Assembly: GCF_036555685.1 (NCBI RefSeq)
Contig: NZ_DATBKY010000161.1
Span: forward strand, 5,596 to 69,595
DNA length: 64,000 nt
Source: Actinophytocola sp036555685
Lineage (GTDB): Bacteria; Actinomycetota; Actinomycetes; Mycobacteriales; Pseudonocardiaceae
Direction of reading: 5' to 3'
Every line of letters starts with the position of its first letter. The stretch's first letter is position 1. The position numbers and the translations under genes were made by a program. This document shows positions 15,386 through 24,388 of this stretch, piece after piece. A model generated the notes under the pieces. That model was not told the origin of the DNA and did not search any database. It was given only the letters and a program-made list of their open reading frames with translations.

Positions 15386-18055
15386 TCACGAACCGCCTTC
15401 CGCCAGTGTCCGGCGCAGCGCGCCGACCGCGTCGGGCACGCCCGCCGGGTTGCCGCCGCCACCCTGCGCCATGTCCGGCTTGCCGCCGCCGCGACCGCCG
15501 ATCGCCGGCGCGAACGTCGGCACCAGCTTGCCGGCCGCGAGGCCGCGGTCGCGCGCCGCCGACGTCGTGGCGACCACGAAGCTGACCTTCGCGCCATCCG
15601 CCGAGAACAGCGCCACCACCCCGGGCCGCGCGCCCAGGCGGTTGCGTACCTCGGACGCGAGCGAGCGCAGGTCGTTGCCGCCGATTCCGTCCGGCGCCGC
15701 GACCGCGACGAGCGCGACACCGCCGACGTCCTCCGCCGCGTCGGCGAGCGTGCCCGCCGACGACAGCAGCTGAGCGCCGCGCAGCTTCTCGAGCTCCTTC
15801 TCCGCCGCGCGCAGCCGCTCGACGGTCTGCCCGATGCGCTCCGGCAGCTCCTCCGCCGGCACCTTGAACTGCTCGGCGAGCTGGCCGACCAGCACGTGCT
15901 CGCGCGCCAGGAACCGGAACGCGTCCAGCCCGACCAGCGCCTCCACGCGCCGCACGCCCGCCCCGATGGACGCCTCGGACAGTAGCTTGACCACGCCGAT
16001 CTCGCCGGAACGGTGCACGTGCGTGCCGCCGCACAGCTCCTTCGAGTAGTCGCCGATCGTGATCACGCGGACCTTGTCGCCGTACTTCTCGCCGAAGAAC
16101 GCGATCGCGCCCTGCTTGCGCGCCTCGTCGAGCGTGGTGATCTCCGCCCGCACGTCGTAGTCGTTGAGCAGCACGTCGTTGACCTCGTCCTCGACGTCGG
16201 CCAGCACGCTGACCGGCACCGCGCCGCCGGGCGAGGTGAAGTCGAACCGCAGCCGGCCCGGCGCGTTCAGCGAGCCCGCCTGCGCCGCCTGGGTGCCGAG
16301 CGCGCGACGCACGCCCGCGTGCACCAGGTGGGTGGCCGAGTGGGACCGGGAAACCGCGCGCCGGCGCGTCTTGTCGACCTCCGCGTGCACCGTGGCGTCG
16401 AGCGTGATCTCGCCGGAGACGACCTTGCCCCGGTGCACGTTCAGGCCGGCCACCGGGGACTGCACGTCCCGCACCTCGACCTCGAACCCGTCGCCGACGA
16501 TCCGGCCGGTGTCCGCGAGCTGGCCGCCGCCCTCCGCGTAGAACGGCGTGCGGTTCAGCACGACCTCGACCTCGCTACCCGCGCCCGCCACGACCGCCGG
16601 CTCGCCGTCGAGGAGCAGGCCGACGACCGTGGCCTCGGTGCTCAGCTCGCGGTAGCCGAGGAAGTCGGTCACGCCGTGCTTGTCCAGCACCGACCGGTAC
16701 GCGCCGCCGTCCGCGTGCCCGACCTTGCGCGACGCCGCGTCGTCCTTCGAGCGCTGGCGCTGCTCGGCCATCAGCCGGCGGAAGCCCTCCTCGTCGACCG
16801 CGAGGCCCTGCTCGGACGCCATCTCCAGCGTCAGGTCGATGGGGAACCCGTAGGTGTCGTGCAGCTGGAACGCCCTGTCACCGGGCAGCACCGTGCCGCC
16901 GGACTTCTTGGTCTCGGTCGCCGCGAGATCGAAGATCCGCGAGCCGCTGGTGAGCGTGGTGAGGAAGGTGTCCTCCTCGTTGCGCACCACGGACTCGATG
17001 CGGTCGAACTGGCTGACCAGCTCGGGGTAGGCCGGGCCCATCGTGTCGCGCACGACCGCCGCGAACTCGGGCAGCACCGGCTCGTTGACGCCGAGCAGGC
17101 GCACCGAGCGGACGATGCGGCGCAGCAGCCGGCGCAGCACGTAGCCGCGCGCCTCGTTGCCCGGGGTGACGCCGTCGCCGATCAGCATGACGCCGCTGCG
17201 CGCGTGGTCGGCGATGACCCGGAAGCGCACGTCGTCCGCCGGGTCGACGCCGTAGCGGCGGCCGGACATCTCCTCCGCCTTGGTGATCACCGGGCGGACG
17301 AGGTCGGTCTCGTAAACGTTGTGGACGTCCTGCAGCAGGAACGCGACACGCTCTATCCCGAGACCGGTGTCGATGTTCTTCGCCGGCAGCTCGCCGATCG
17401 GCGGGTGGTCCTCCTTCGGGGACAGCTCGCCGCGCTCGTCCTGCATGAAGACGAGGTTCCAGATCTCGAGGTAGCGGTCCTCGTCGACGACCGGGCCGCC
17501 GTCCCTGCCGAAGTCCGGGCCGCGGTCGTAGTAGATCTCCGAGCAGGGACCGCCGGGACCGGGCACGCCCATGTCCCAGTAGTTGTCCTTGCCACCGCGG
17601 CGCTGGATGCGCTCGTCGGGCAGGCCCGCGATCTTGCGCCACAGCTCGATGGCCTCGTCGTCGGTCTTGTAGACGGTGACCCAGATGCGGTCGGGGTCGA
17701 AGCCGTAGCCGCCCTCGGACTGGCTGCCGGTGGCGAGCTGCCACGCGTGCTCGATCGCGCCGGCCTTGAAGTAGTCGCCGAAGGAGAAGTTCCCGGCCAT
17801 CTGGAAGAACGTGTTGTGCCGGGTGGTCTTGCCGACCTCGTCGATGTCGCCGGTGCGCACGCACTTCTGCACGCTGGTCGCGCGCGGGTACGGCGGCGGC
17901 TCCTCACCGAGGAAGTACGGCTTGAACTGCACCATCCCCGCGTTGACGAACAGCAGGTTCGGGTCGTCGAGGATGAGCGAGGCGCTGGGCACGAGCGTGT
18001 GCCCGGACGCCTTGAAGTGGTCGAGGAATCGCTTGCTGATCTCGTGTGTCTGCAC
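15386..18055 (-). CDS. alaS: Alanyl-tRNA synthetase
   Basis: 889 residues, full length. The class II catalytic core begins MQTHEISKRFLDHF and continues with FVNAGMVQFKPYFLG and CVRTGDIDEVGKTTRH. The editing domain has the metal-binding pair HSATHLVH and CGGTHVHRSGEIG. The C-terminal C-Ala domain ends with the Gly-rich GGRGGGKPDMAQGGG. It charges tRNA-Ala and clears mischarged Ser and Gly. The GTG start fits the family's MQTHEI beginning. It heads the ruvX-mltG-aroE run. Confidence 0.98.
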   Translation of the reverse strand: MQTHEISKRFLDHFKASGHTLVPSASLILDDPNLLFVNAGMVQFKPYFLGEEPPPYPRATSVQKCVRTGDIDEVGKTTRHNTFFQMAGNFSFGDYFKAGAIEHAWQLATGSQSEGGYGFDPDRIWVTVYKTDDEAIELWRKIAGLPDERIQRRGGKDNYWDMGVPGPGGPCSEIYYDRGPDFGRDGGPVVDEDRYLEIWNLVFMQDERGELSPKEDHPPIGELPAKNIDTGLGIERVAFLLQDVHNVYETDLVRPVITKAEEMSGRRYGVDPADDVRFRVIADHARSGVMLIGDGVTPGNEARGYVLRRLLRRIVRSVRLLGVNEPVLPEFAAVVRDTMGPAYPELVSQFDRIESVVRNEEDTFLTTLTSGSRIFDLAATETKKSGGTVLPGDRAFQLHDTYGFPIDLTLEMASEQGLAVDEEGFRRLMAEQRQRSKDDAASRKVGHADGGAYRSVLDKHGVTDFLGYRELSTEATVVGLLLDGEPAVVAGAGSEVEVVLNRTPFYAEGGGQLADTGRIVGDGFEVEVRDVQSPVAGLNVHRGKVVSGEITLDATVHAEVDKTRRRAVSRSHSATHLVHAGVRRALGTQAAQAGSLNAPGRLRFDFTSPGGAVPVSVLADVEDEVNDVLLNDYDVRAEITTLDEARKQGAIAFFGEKYGDKVRVITIGDYSKELCGGTHVHRSGEIGVVKLLSEASIGAGVRRVEALVGLDAFRFLAREHVLVGQLAEQFKVPAEELPERIGQTVERLRAAEKELEKLRGAQLLSSAGTLADAAEDVGGVALVAVAAPDGIGGNDLRSLASEVRNRLGARPGVVALFSADGAKVSFVVATTSAARDRGLAAGKLVPTFAPAIGGRGGGKPDMAQGGGGNPAGVPDAVGALRRTLAEGGS

Positions 18056-18130
18056 GGTGAGTCCTAGGAAGGTGTGGAACCGACGGAGTCCGGGTCACGG
18101 CGGGCAGCCGCGCGCCACTGCGGGCGCGGC

Positions 18131-18457
18131 TCAGCTACCCGCCCGGCGAGCTCGCGCGTCGCGGGCCGCGGGCACCCGCCGCGCCGCCTGCTCGTCGCGC
18201 ACACCCAGCGCGTGGCGGGCCACCGGACTGACGCCCGACCGCTGCTCCACCACTTCGGACAACTCCTCTTCGCGTTCGACCATCCCGGCCCGGACGTCCG
18301 CGCCGAACGAGCCGATCGCGCCGGCCAGCTCGCGCATCGCCTCGCCGAGGTTGCCGGCGATGCCGGCGGGGGTGGCCTGACGTGCGGTTTCCTTCGCCTT
18401 GCGGGTCAAGGCTACGCCGGTGGCGATTCCGACCCCAAGCCAAAAAAGCCGCTTCAC
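18131..18457 (-). CDS. Small membrane-anchored protein, DUF6167-like
   Basis: 108 residues. One N-terminal helix (LFWLGVGIATGVALT) is followed by RKAKETARQATP, an amphipathic stretch with DVRAGMVEREEEL, and a basic, Ala/Arg-rich tail. Position directly upstream of alaS and next to a DUF948 gene, plus this layout, fit the Streptomyces DUF6167 proteins. The function is unknown. The start is GTG with GAGGGG seven bases upstream. The Arg/Ala-rich last 25 residues are unlike the family as I know it and may be an extended read-on. Confidence 0.65.
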   Translation of the reverse strand: MKRLFWLGVGIATGVALTRKAKETARQATPAGIAGNLGEAMRELAGAIGSFGADVRAGMVEREEELSEVVEQRSGVSPVARHALGVRDEQAARRVPAARDARARRAGS

Positions 18458-18530
18458 GACGTCCCCTCGCAGGCTCGGTGACGCCGCTCGCGGTCGCCCC
18501 GTGTCGAATCGTTCGCTGCGCAGGCTTCGC

Positions 18531-18944
18531 TCACCGCTTGGCTCCCTTGTTGCGCTTGCCGCGGCGCGCGTGCTTGCCGTCGCCGGCCTCCCTGGCCTTG
18601 CGACGGGCCCTCAGCGCCTTGTTGACGCCGTAGGAGAACGCGGCCGCCTTGACCAGCGGGCCGCCGAGCGTGGCGGTGAACACCGAGGTCAACGCCGAGA
18701 CGTTGCCCGTAACGGCCTGCGTGTTCGCGGTGATGCCGTCGACGCGCTCGAGCTGGGTGTTGACGTGCGTGAGCGTGGTGTTGGCCTCGTTGAACAGCGG
18801 ATCGGAGTTCGTGTGCGCCTTGCGGATGGCGATCGTGGCCTCGTCGAGCGTGCGCCCGAGCTTGATCAAGGGGATCGCCAGCAGTAGCACGAGCAGTACG
18901 AACGCGCCGGCCGCGATCAGCGCGGCGAGCTGCCCTGCCGACAC
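18531..18944 (-). CDS. DUF948 family membrane protein
   Basis: 137 residues. A single N-terminal membrane helix (about 5-28) is followed by a coiled-coil-like amphipathic region with Thr/Asn-rich heptads (residues 35-85), a short hydrophobic patch and a strongly basic tail (RRKAREAGDGKHARRGKRNK). This is the DUF948 layout, function unknown, regularly next to alaS in actinomycetes. The GTG start has a very good AGGAGG site five bases upstream. The downstream DUF6167-like gene follows after 73 bp. Confidence 0.85.
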   Translation of the reverse strand: MSAGQLAALIAAGAFVLLVLLLAIPLIKLGRTLDEATIAIRKAHTNSDPLFNEANTTLTHVNTQLERVDGITANTQAVTGNVSALTSVFTATLGGPLVKAAAFSYGVNKALRARRKAREAGDGKHARRGKRNKGAKR

Positions 18945-19071
18945 GAGTCCTCCTAGGTGCCATACATGACGTCGTGGGAATCGCCGGTCAGGTTACCGCG
19001 CGGCCGCGACGGTGGCCTGTCCGGATCACTGGCGAGCCCGACCGGGTGACCGGCGTCGCCGGGAGGCGCCC

Positions 19072-20421
19072 TCAGCTCTCGCCCCGGACCACTCGGCGGA
19101 GCTTGGGCAGGCGCTCCGCGACCGCGCGCTCGGCGCCGCGGGTGGTCGGCTCGTAGTAGTCGCGGCCGACGAGCTCGTCGGGTGGGTACTGCTGTTCGAG
19201 CACGCCCTCGGCGGCGTCGTGCGGGTAGCGGTAGCCGGTGGCGTTGCCGAGCTTCTTCGCGCCGGCGTAGTGGCCGTCGCGCAGGTGGGCGGGCACGGTG
19301 CCGGCCGCGCCCTGCCGGACGTCGGCCATCGCCTGGGAGATCGCGGTGGTCACCGCGTTGGACTTGGGCGCGGTGGCCAGGTGCACGGTGGCGTGGGCGA
19401 GATTGAGCGTGCACTCGGGCAGGCCGATCAGCTGGACGGCCTGGGCCGCGGCCGTCGCGGTCTGCAGGGCCATCGGGTCGGCCATGCCGACGTCCTCGCT
19501 CGCGAAGATCACGAGGCGCCGGGCGATGAACCGCGGGTCCTCCCCCGCCTCGATCATGCGGGCGAGGTAGTGCAGCGCGGCGTCGACGTCCGAACCGCGC
19601 ATCGACTTGATGAACGCGCTGATGACGTCGTAGTGCTGGTCGCCCTGCCGGTCGTACCGTACGGCCGCCTTGTCCACTGTGGATTCGACGGTGGCGAGGT
19701 CGACGACGCCGTCGTTGGTGGCGAGCGCGGAGTCGGCGGCGGCCTCCAGGGCGGTGAGCGCACGCCGCGCGTCGCCGCCGGCGAGGCGGACGATGTGGTC
19801 CTCGGCGTCCTGCTCGAGGGTCACGGTGTCGCCCAGCCCGCGCTCGTCGGCGAGCGCGCGGCGCACGAGCGTGCGCACGTCGTCGTCTTCGAGCGAGCGC
19901 AGCTGCAGCACGAGCGAGCGGGACAGCAGCGGGGAGACGACCGAGAAGAACGGGTTCTCCGTGGTGGCCGCGACGAGCAGCACGATGCGGTCCTCGACCG
20001 CGCCGAGCAGCGCGTCCTGCTGGGTGCGGGAGAATCGGTGGACCTCGTCGATGAACAGCACGGTCGACTCGCCGGAGTGGGTGAGCCGGCGGCGCGCGTC
20101 CTCGATGACGCCGCGGACCTCCTTGACACCGGCGGACAGTGCCGAGAGCGCGACGAACCGGCGGCCGATCGCGCTCGACACCAGCATGGCGAGCGTGGTC
20201 TTCCCGGTGCCGGGCGGTCCGTACAGCAGCAGCGAGGCCGGGGCGGCGCCCTCGACGAGCCGGCGCAGCGGGGCGCCGGGGCCGAGCAGGTGGTCCTGGC
20301 CGAGCACCTCGCTCAGGTCGGCCGGCCGCATGCGCACGGCGAGCGGCGCGTTCGCCGCGATCCGCGCGCTGCCACCCGGGTGCACGTCGGGCGGGCTGTC
20401 GAACAGCTGCAGGTCGTCCAC
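19072..20421 (-). CDS. rarA: Replication-associated recombination protein A (MgsA/RarA)
   Basis: 449 residues. An AAA+ ATPase with Walker A GPPGTGKTTLA (about 69-79), Walker B TVLFIDEVHRF, sensor-1 region AATTENPFFSV, and the C-terminal tetramer domain with HYDVISAFIKSMRGSD and EDPRFIARRLVIFASED. It is related to clamp-loader ATPases and acts at stalled replication forks. It begins with GTG and lies upstream of the DUF948 gene, matching Rv2559c in the conserved block. A perfect inverted repeat overlaps its start codon. Confidence 0.95.
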   Translation of the reverse strand: MDDLQLFDSPPDVHPGGSARIAANAPLAVRMRPADLSEVLGQDHLLGPGAPLRRLVEGAAPASLLLYGPPGTGKTTLAMLVSSAIGRRFVALSALSAGVKEVRGVIEDARRRLTHSGESTVLFIDEVHRFSRTQQDALLGAVEDRIVLLVAATTENPFFSVVSPLLSRSLVLQLRSLEDDDVRTLVRRALADERGLGDTVTLEQDAEDHIVRLAGGDARRALTALEAAADSALATNDGVVDLATVESTVDKAAVRYDRQGDQHYDVISAFIKSMRGSDVDAALHYLARMIEAGEDPRFIARRLVIFASEDVGMADPMALQTATAAAQAVQLIGLPECTLNLAHATVHLATAPKSNAVTTAISQAMADVRQGAAGTVPAHLRDGHYAGAKKLGNATGYRYPHDAAEGVLEQQYPPDELVGRDYYEPTTRGAERAVAERLPKLRRVVRGES

Positions 20422-20430
20422 GTCGTGGAC
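20416..20430. promoter_or_regulatory. Inverted repeat over the rarA start codon
   Basis: GTCCAC-GTC-GTGGAC, perfect arms of six bases, overlaps the rarA GTG. It could be an operator between rarA and the divergent ankyrin gene, or a hairpin masking the start. A -10-like TACGAT for the plus-strand gene lies at 20456-20461. Confidence 0.3.
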
Positions 20431-20596
20431 GCTACTCGGCGGGTCCGACAGCCGTTACGATCGACCCGCGCGGCCCGGGGCCGCGTCCCGTCCGCGGGCA
20501 GGGCCGAGCCCACCCCGGTCTGTTCGACGCATGCCCGCACCTTCTGCCCCGCCCGGTGCCAGCGGACCTCGGGCGATTCGGGTAAGGAGGTTTGCC

Positions 20597-21928
20597 GTGT
20601 CGCTACCCGCTGCCGTGAGCCTGGAGCAGCTGCGCAAGCAGGCGAAGGACCTGCGCAAGGCGCGCTCGCTGAAGCTCTCCGAGGCACAGCTCGAGATCGC
20701 CCGCCGGTACGGGTTCCCGAGCTGGCCGAGGCTTCGTTCCTATGTCGACCGCGTGGCGACGGCCGGGCCGTCGCTGCAGCACGCGTTCTCCGATGATCCG
20801 GCGTACTACGCCGAGCGGGCCGAGGGGCTGCTGGCGTCGGCGTCGGATGGCACACCGGACGCGGTCGCGGCGTTCACGCGTTGGTCGGCGCCGTTGACAC
20901 CCGCCGGGGCACGGCAGGTCGTCGCCCGCAACCACGGGTTCACGTCGTGGGCGTCGCTGCGCCGGCACGTGGCCGACCTGCGCGCGGAGCCGTTCGCGCG
21001 GGCGTTCCGGGCGTTGCGGGCGCGCGACCTCGACGGCCTGCGCGCGTTGCTGGACCGCTTTCCCGAGCTGGCCACCGCGTCCGGCACGAACGGCAACGAC
21101 CTGCTGGGACTCGCGTCGGCGACCTGCGACGAGCGGCTGGTGTCGGTGTTGCTGGAGGCGGGTGCGGACGTGGCTCGCGCGAACGCGCACGGGTGGACCG
21201 CGCTGCACCAGGCCGGGTACTCGAACCTGCCGCACATGGCGCGGTTGCTGCTGGCGCACGGCGCGCCGGTGGACGTGTCCGGGCGCGGCAACGGTGGCAC
21301 GCCGCTCGCGGCCGCCTTGTTCTGGGGCAACACCGAGGTCGCTGCGGTGCTGGCCGAGCACGGAGTGGTGCCACGCAACCTGCGGACGGCGGCCGGGCTG
21401 AACGACGTGGCACTGGTGGAGGAGCTGTGGTCGTCGCCGTCGGCGGGCGCGCACCGCGGGTTCTACCGGCCGCACAGCGGTTTCCCCGCCTGGCGGCCGT
21501 CGTCGTCGCTGACAGAGATCCGCGACGAGGCGATGAGCTGGGCGGCGCGCGCGGACGCGGTCGACGCGATCGCGGCGCTGTACCGGCTGGGCGCGTCGCT
21601 CGAGGCGAACGTGTACCAGGGCACGCCGCTGACGTGGGCGGCGGCGCGCGGCCGGTCGCGTGCGGTGCGGCTGCTGCTTTCACTTGGTGCCGCGCCGTCG
21701 GCGACGGGCACGTTCGGCGGACCGACGCACGGGGTCGGCACGACGGCGCTGCACCACGCCGCCGAGAGCGGGCATCTGGAGGTGATCGAGGCGCTGCTCG
21801 ACGCGGGCGCGGACCCGACGATCTCCGACGAGCTGTACGGCGGGACACCCGCGAACTGGGCCGCGCACGGCGGTCACGAGGATGCCCGGGCGCTGCTGCT
21901 CCGCCGGGGCGGTACCGAGCGCGATTAG
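20597..21928 (+). CDS. Ankyrin-repeat protein
   Basis: 443 residues. The N-terminal SLEQLRKQAKDLRKARSLKL segment with two FPSWPRLR / FTSWASLR elements is a known lead-in of actinobacterial ankyrin proteins. Ankyrin repeats follow at about 155-265 (GWTALHQAGYSNLPHMARLL, GGTPLAAALFWGNTEVAAVL) and about 320-440 (GTPLTWAAARGRSRAVRLLL, GTTALHHAAESGHLEVIEAL). There is no signal peptide or membrane helix, so it is probably a cytosolic protein-binding scaffold. The GTG start has AAGGAGG six bases upstream. Its partner is unknown. It is divergent from rarA. Confidence 0.88.
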   Translation: MSLPAAVSLEQLRKQAKDLRKARSLKLSEAQLEIARRYGFPSWPRLRSYVDRVATAGPSLQHAFSDDPAYYAERAEGLLASASDGTPDAVAAFTRWSAPLTPAGARQVVARNHGFTSWASLRRHVADLRAEPFARAFRALRARDLDGLRALLDRFPELATASGTNGNDLLGLASATCDERLVSVLLEAGADVARANAHGWTALHQAGYSNLPHMARLLLAHGAPVDVSGRGNGGTPLAAALFWGNTEVAAVLAEHGVVPRNLRTAAGLNDVALVEELWSSPSAGAHRGFYRPHSGFPAWRPSSSLTEIRDEAMSWAARADAVDAIAALYRLGASLEANVYQGTPLTWAAARGRSRAVRLLLSLGAAPSATGTFGGPTHGVGTTALHHAAESGHLEVIEALLDAGADPTISDELYGGTPANWAAHGGHEDARALLLRRGGTERD

Positions 21929-21929
21929 C

Positions 21930-21949
21930 GCGTATCCGCGGGGATACGC
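21930..21949. promoter_or_regulatory. Hairpin after the ankyrin gene, containing the next gene's -10
   Basis: GCGTATCC and GGATACGC form a perfect 8-bp inverted repeat with a GCGG loop, starting two bases after the ankyrin stop. Its right arm holds most of TACGCT (21945-21950), which lies six bases before the GTG of the next gene and looks like a leaderless -10. The same bases may end one transcript and start the next, or the repeat may be an operator. Confidence 0.45.
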
Positions 21950-21956
21950 TGCGCAG

Positions 21957-22526
21957 GTGGAGCGAACGTCCCGGATCCCGGGTGACGTCAAGGTGGTGGT
22001 GCCACCGGCCCGGGCGGGCGTGTTGCGCGACCAGCTGCCGCCGCTCGCGGTGATCACGCTGACCGTGGTGGCCGCCGGGTTCGGGCTGGCCGCGACCGGG
22101 GCGGTCGCGTGGCTCGTCGTCGGCGCGGTGTGCGTGGTCGGGATCGCGTTGCAGCTCCTGTCGATGCGCTCCGAGCTAGCGCTGGGCCCGGCGTTCGCGG
22201 CCGACGCGGACCACGTGTGGGTGCGCCTCGGCGGGTTCTTCGCGCCGCGGTCGGTACGCCTCGACTGGCCGGAGATCACCGGCATCGGCATCCGCGAGTG
22301 GCAGGGCCACCGTCGTAGCGCGCGGGCGCGGTTCCTCACGGTCCAGTTGACCGGCGACGCACTCGCGGCGCTCTCCCGGCTGCCGGGTCGGCGGCGACGC
22401 GATGTCAGCGGCACGCTCGGCGCACCGCTCGCGATCTCGGACCAGCGCAAGGCGATCAGCCTCGACGAGGCGTTCCGCGGACTGCGCTTCCTCGCCCCCG
22501 ACGGCGTCCGCTTCACGAACGACTAG
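21957..22526 (+). CDS. Two-helix membrane protein with PH-like domain
   Basis: 189 residues from GTG 21957. An N-terminal cytosolic stretch precedes two membrane helices (about 25-45 and 47-65). A beta-rich domain follows (DHVWVRLGGFFAPRSVRLDWPEITGIGI) that looks like the bacterial PH-domain proteins common in actinomycetes. The function is unknown. The start is chosen from the TACGCT-N6-GTG leaderless spacing; upstream in-frame codons lie inside the ankyrin gene. Its stop TAG shares the palindrome CTAG with the stop of the convergent methyltransferase gene. Confidence 0.7.
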   Translation: MERTSRIPGDVKVVVPPARAGVLRDQLPPLAVITLTVVAAGFGLAATGAVAWLVVGAVCVVGIALQLLSMRSELALGPAFAADADHVWVRLGGFFAPRSVRLDWPEITGIGIREWQGHRRSARARFLTVQLTGDALAALSRLPGRRRRDVSGTLGAPLAISDQRKAISLDEAFRGLRFLAPDGVRFTND

Positions 22527-23512
22527 CTGTCGGCACGCAGCTCCAGCACTGCGATCTCGCCCTCGGTGTGTACCGCCGCCACCGCGAGGCCCGCGGCCTC
22601 GGCGAGGGCGGTCAGCTTCGCCTCGTCGCGGATCTTGCCGCCGAACCAGGCCAGGTTGCGCAGGTCCGCCTGCGTGCGGGTCGGCTTCGCGATCCGTTCG
22701 ATCACGAACACCGCGCCGTCCTCGCCGGCGGCCTCCCGGCAGTTCGCCAGGATCCGGCGCGCTTCGTCGTCGCCCCAGTTGTGGATCACCGCGGAGAGCA
22801 GGTAGCCCTCCGAACCGGGCGGCACCCGCTCGAGGAAGTCGCCCGCCATCGCGTCGGCCCGATCGGACAGGCCCGCGGCGTCGATCATCTTGCGGGCCGT
22901 CTCCGCCGGGCCGGGCAGCTCCAGCACCGTGCCACGCAGCTCGCGGAACTCGTTCAGCAGCGCGATCAGCAGCGTCCCGTTCCCGCCGCCGAGGTCCATC
23001 ACGTCGCCGAGGGCACCCCAGTCGTAGGCCGCCACGATGCTCGGCGCCGCCACGGTCGCAGTCGCGGCGCGCGCGTCGTCGAACGCCTGCGCGCGGGCCG
23101 GGTCGGCCGCGAGGTCGATCCAGTACGGCTTCCCGAACTGCGCGGCGAAGGCCGGCTCCCCGGTACGCACGCTGTGCAACAGCGCGGCGAGCGACAGATC
23201 GCCGCGCCCGAACGGGCCGTCGATGTCCAGATCGGTACGCAGGTCGGCCGGATCCCCGTCGCACAAGGCCCCGCCAAGCTCGGTCGCGGTGAACCCGCCC
23301 ACCTCGTCACGGCGGAGCACGCCGACGGTGACGAGGTGACGCATCAGCCGCTCGAGCGCATCCGGGTCGGCGCCCGTCTCCCCGGCGAGCTCCGCCGCGG
23401 TGCGCGGACGGTCCAGCCGGTCCGCGAGACGCAGCGTCGCCGCCACCCGGATCGCCATCGGGGTCACCAGGTCCGCCATCGCGCTGAGTGTCTCGACCTC
23501 CTTGTCGCCCAT
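22523..23512 (-). CDS. SAM-dependent O-methyltransferase-like protein
   Basis: 329 residues. An N-terminal winged-helix dimerisation domain (about 10-85, with LADRLDRPRTAAELAGETG) is followed by a Rossmann methyltransferase domain with motif I VMDLGGGNGTLLIALL. VIHNWGDDEARRIL matches the catalytic-His region of the class often called O-methyltransferase family 2. The substrate is unknown; relatives act on phenolic natural products. No biosynthetic genes flank it. It is a single gene with the start at ATG 23512, convergent with the PH-like gene. Confidence 0.87.
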   Translation of the reverse strand: MGDKEVETLSAMADLVTPMAIRVAATLRLADRLDRPRTAAELAGETGADPDALERLMRHLVTVGVLRRDEVGGFTATELGGALCDGDPADLRTDLDIDGPFGRGDLSLAALLHSVRTGEPAFAAQFGKPYWIDLAADPARAQAFDDARAATATVAAPSIVAAYDWGALGDVMDLGGGNGTLLIALLNEFRELRGTVLELPGPAETARKMIDAAGLSDRADAMAGDFLERVPPGSEGYLLSAVIHNWGDDEARRILANCREAAGEDGAVFVIERIAKPTRTQADLRNLAWFGGKIRDEAKLTALAEAAGLAVAAVHTEGEIAVLELRADS

Positions 23513-23626
23513 GGCCTCACGTTATCGCCGGCCCGTACCCGTCGCAGATCAGTCGCCGTGGCGGAATCCCGTCCGCCCGCCGCGAACTCGCTGGCCCACG
23601 GCGGTCACCGGGCCGATGCTGACCGC

Positions 23627-24388
23627 ATGCCTGACACGGTCGCGGTCCTTTCCGACATCCACGGCGTCCTGCCCGCGCTCGAGGCGGTGCTCGCCGAGCC
23701 CGCCGTGCGCGACGCGGACGTCATCGTGCTGACCGGCGACATGGCCACCGGCCCGCAGCCCGTGGCGACCCTCGATCGGCTCGTGGGACTCGGCGACCGG
23801 GTCCGCTGGGTCAAGGGCAACTGCGAGCGCGTCCTCGTCGAGCAGGCCCGCGGCGCCGGGCCGTCGCCGTTCGCGATCAGCGACTGGGCGGCCGAGCAGC
23901 TGCGCCCGGATCAGGTCGAGCTGCTCGACGGGCTGCCCGCGACCCTCACCCTCGACGTCGACGGGTTCGGCGACGTGCTGTTCTGCCACGCCACCCCGCG
24001 CGACGACGAGGAGATGGTCTTCGTCGACAGCGACCTGCCGCGGTGGGCGGAAGTGCTCGCGGGCGTCCCCGACGACGTCCGCACGATCGTGTGCGGGCAC
24101 ACCCACATGCCGTTCACCCGCCTCGTCGACCGGCGCACGATCGTCAACGCGGGGAGCGTCGGCATGCCCTACGGCACGACCGGCGCGCAGTGGGCACTGC
24201 TCACGAACGGCGCGGTCACCTTGCGCCGCACGGAGTTCGACCGTGCGGCCGCGTGCGCCACCATCGAGGCCGACAGCAGCACCTGCCCCGGCATCGCCGA
24301 GTGGACGAACGACTTCGTCCGCAATCCTCCTTCCGACAGCGAGGCGCTGACGTCCTTCAAGGAACAGCTCGCCCGGAAGGCGAACTGA
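23627..24388 (+). CDS. Metallophosphoesterase (YfcE/DUF2437-like)
   Basis: 253 residues. Calcineurin-like metal motifs run in order: VLSDIHG (Asp, His) at about 8-14, VLTGDMATG (Asp), WVKGNCE (Asn; the usual GNHD/E has Cys where His is expected), DVLFCHATP (His) and IVCGHTHMPF (GHxH). It probably hydrolyses a phosphodiester or phosphomonoester in the cytosol; the substrate is unknown. The ATG has no ribosome site. GATGCT six bases upstream suggests another leaderless transcript. Its stop abuts the stop of the next, convergent gene. Confidence 0.88.
   Translation: MPDTVAVLSDIHGVLPALEAVLAEPAVRDADVIVLTGDMATGPQPVATLDRLVGLGDRVRWVKGNCERVLVEQARGAGPSPFAISDWAAEQLRPDQVELLDGLPATLTLDVDGFGDVLFCHATPRDDEEMVFVDSDLPRWAEVLAGVPDDVRTIVCGHTHMPFTRLVDRRTIVNAGSVGMPYGTTGAQWALLTNGAVTLRRTEFDRAAACATIEADSSTCPGIAEWTNDFVRNPPSDSEALTSFKEQLARKAN

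Noticed and set aside
16013..18067. 684-codon plus-strand frame antisense to alaS
   Set aside because: alaS is certain on the other strand and the antisense product is low complexity.
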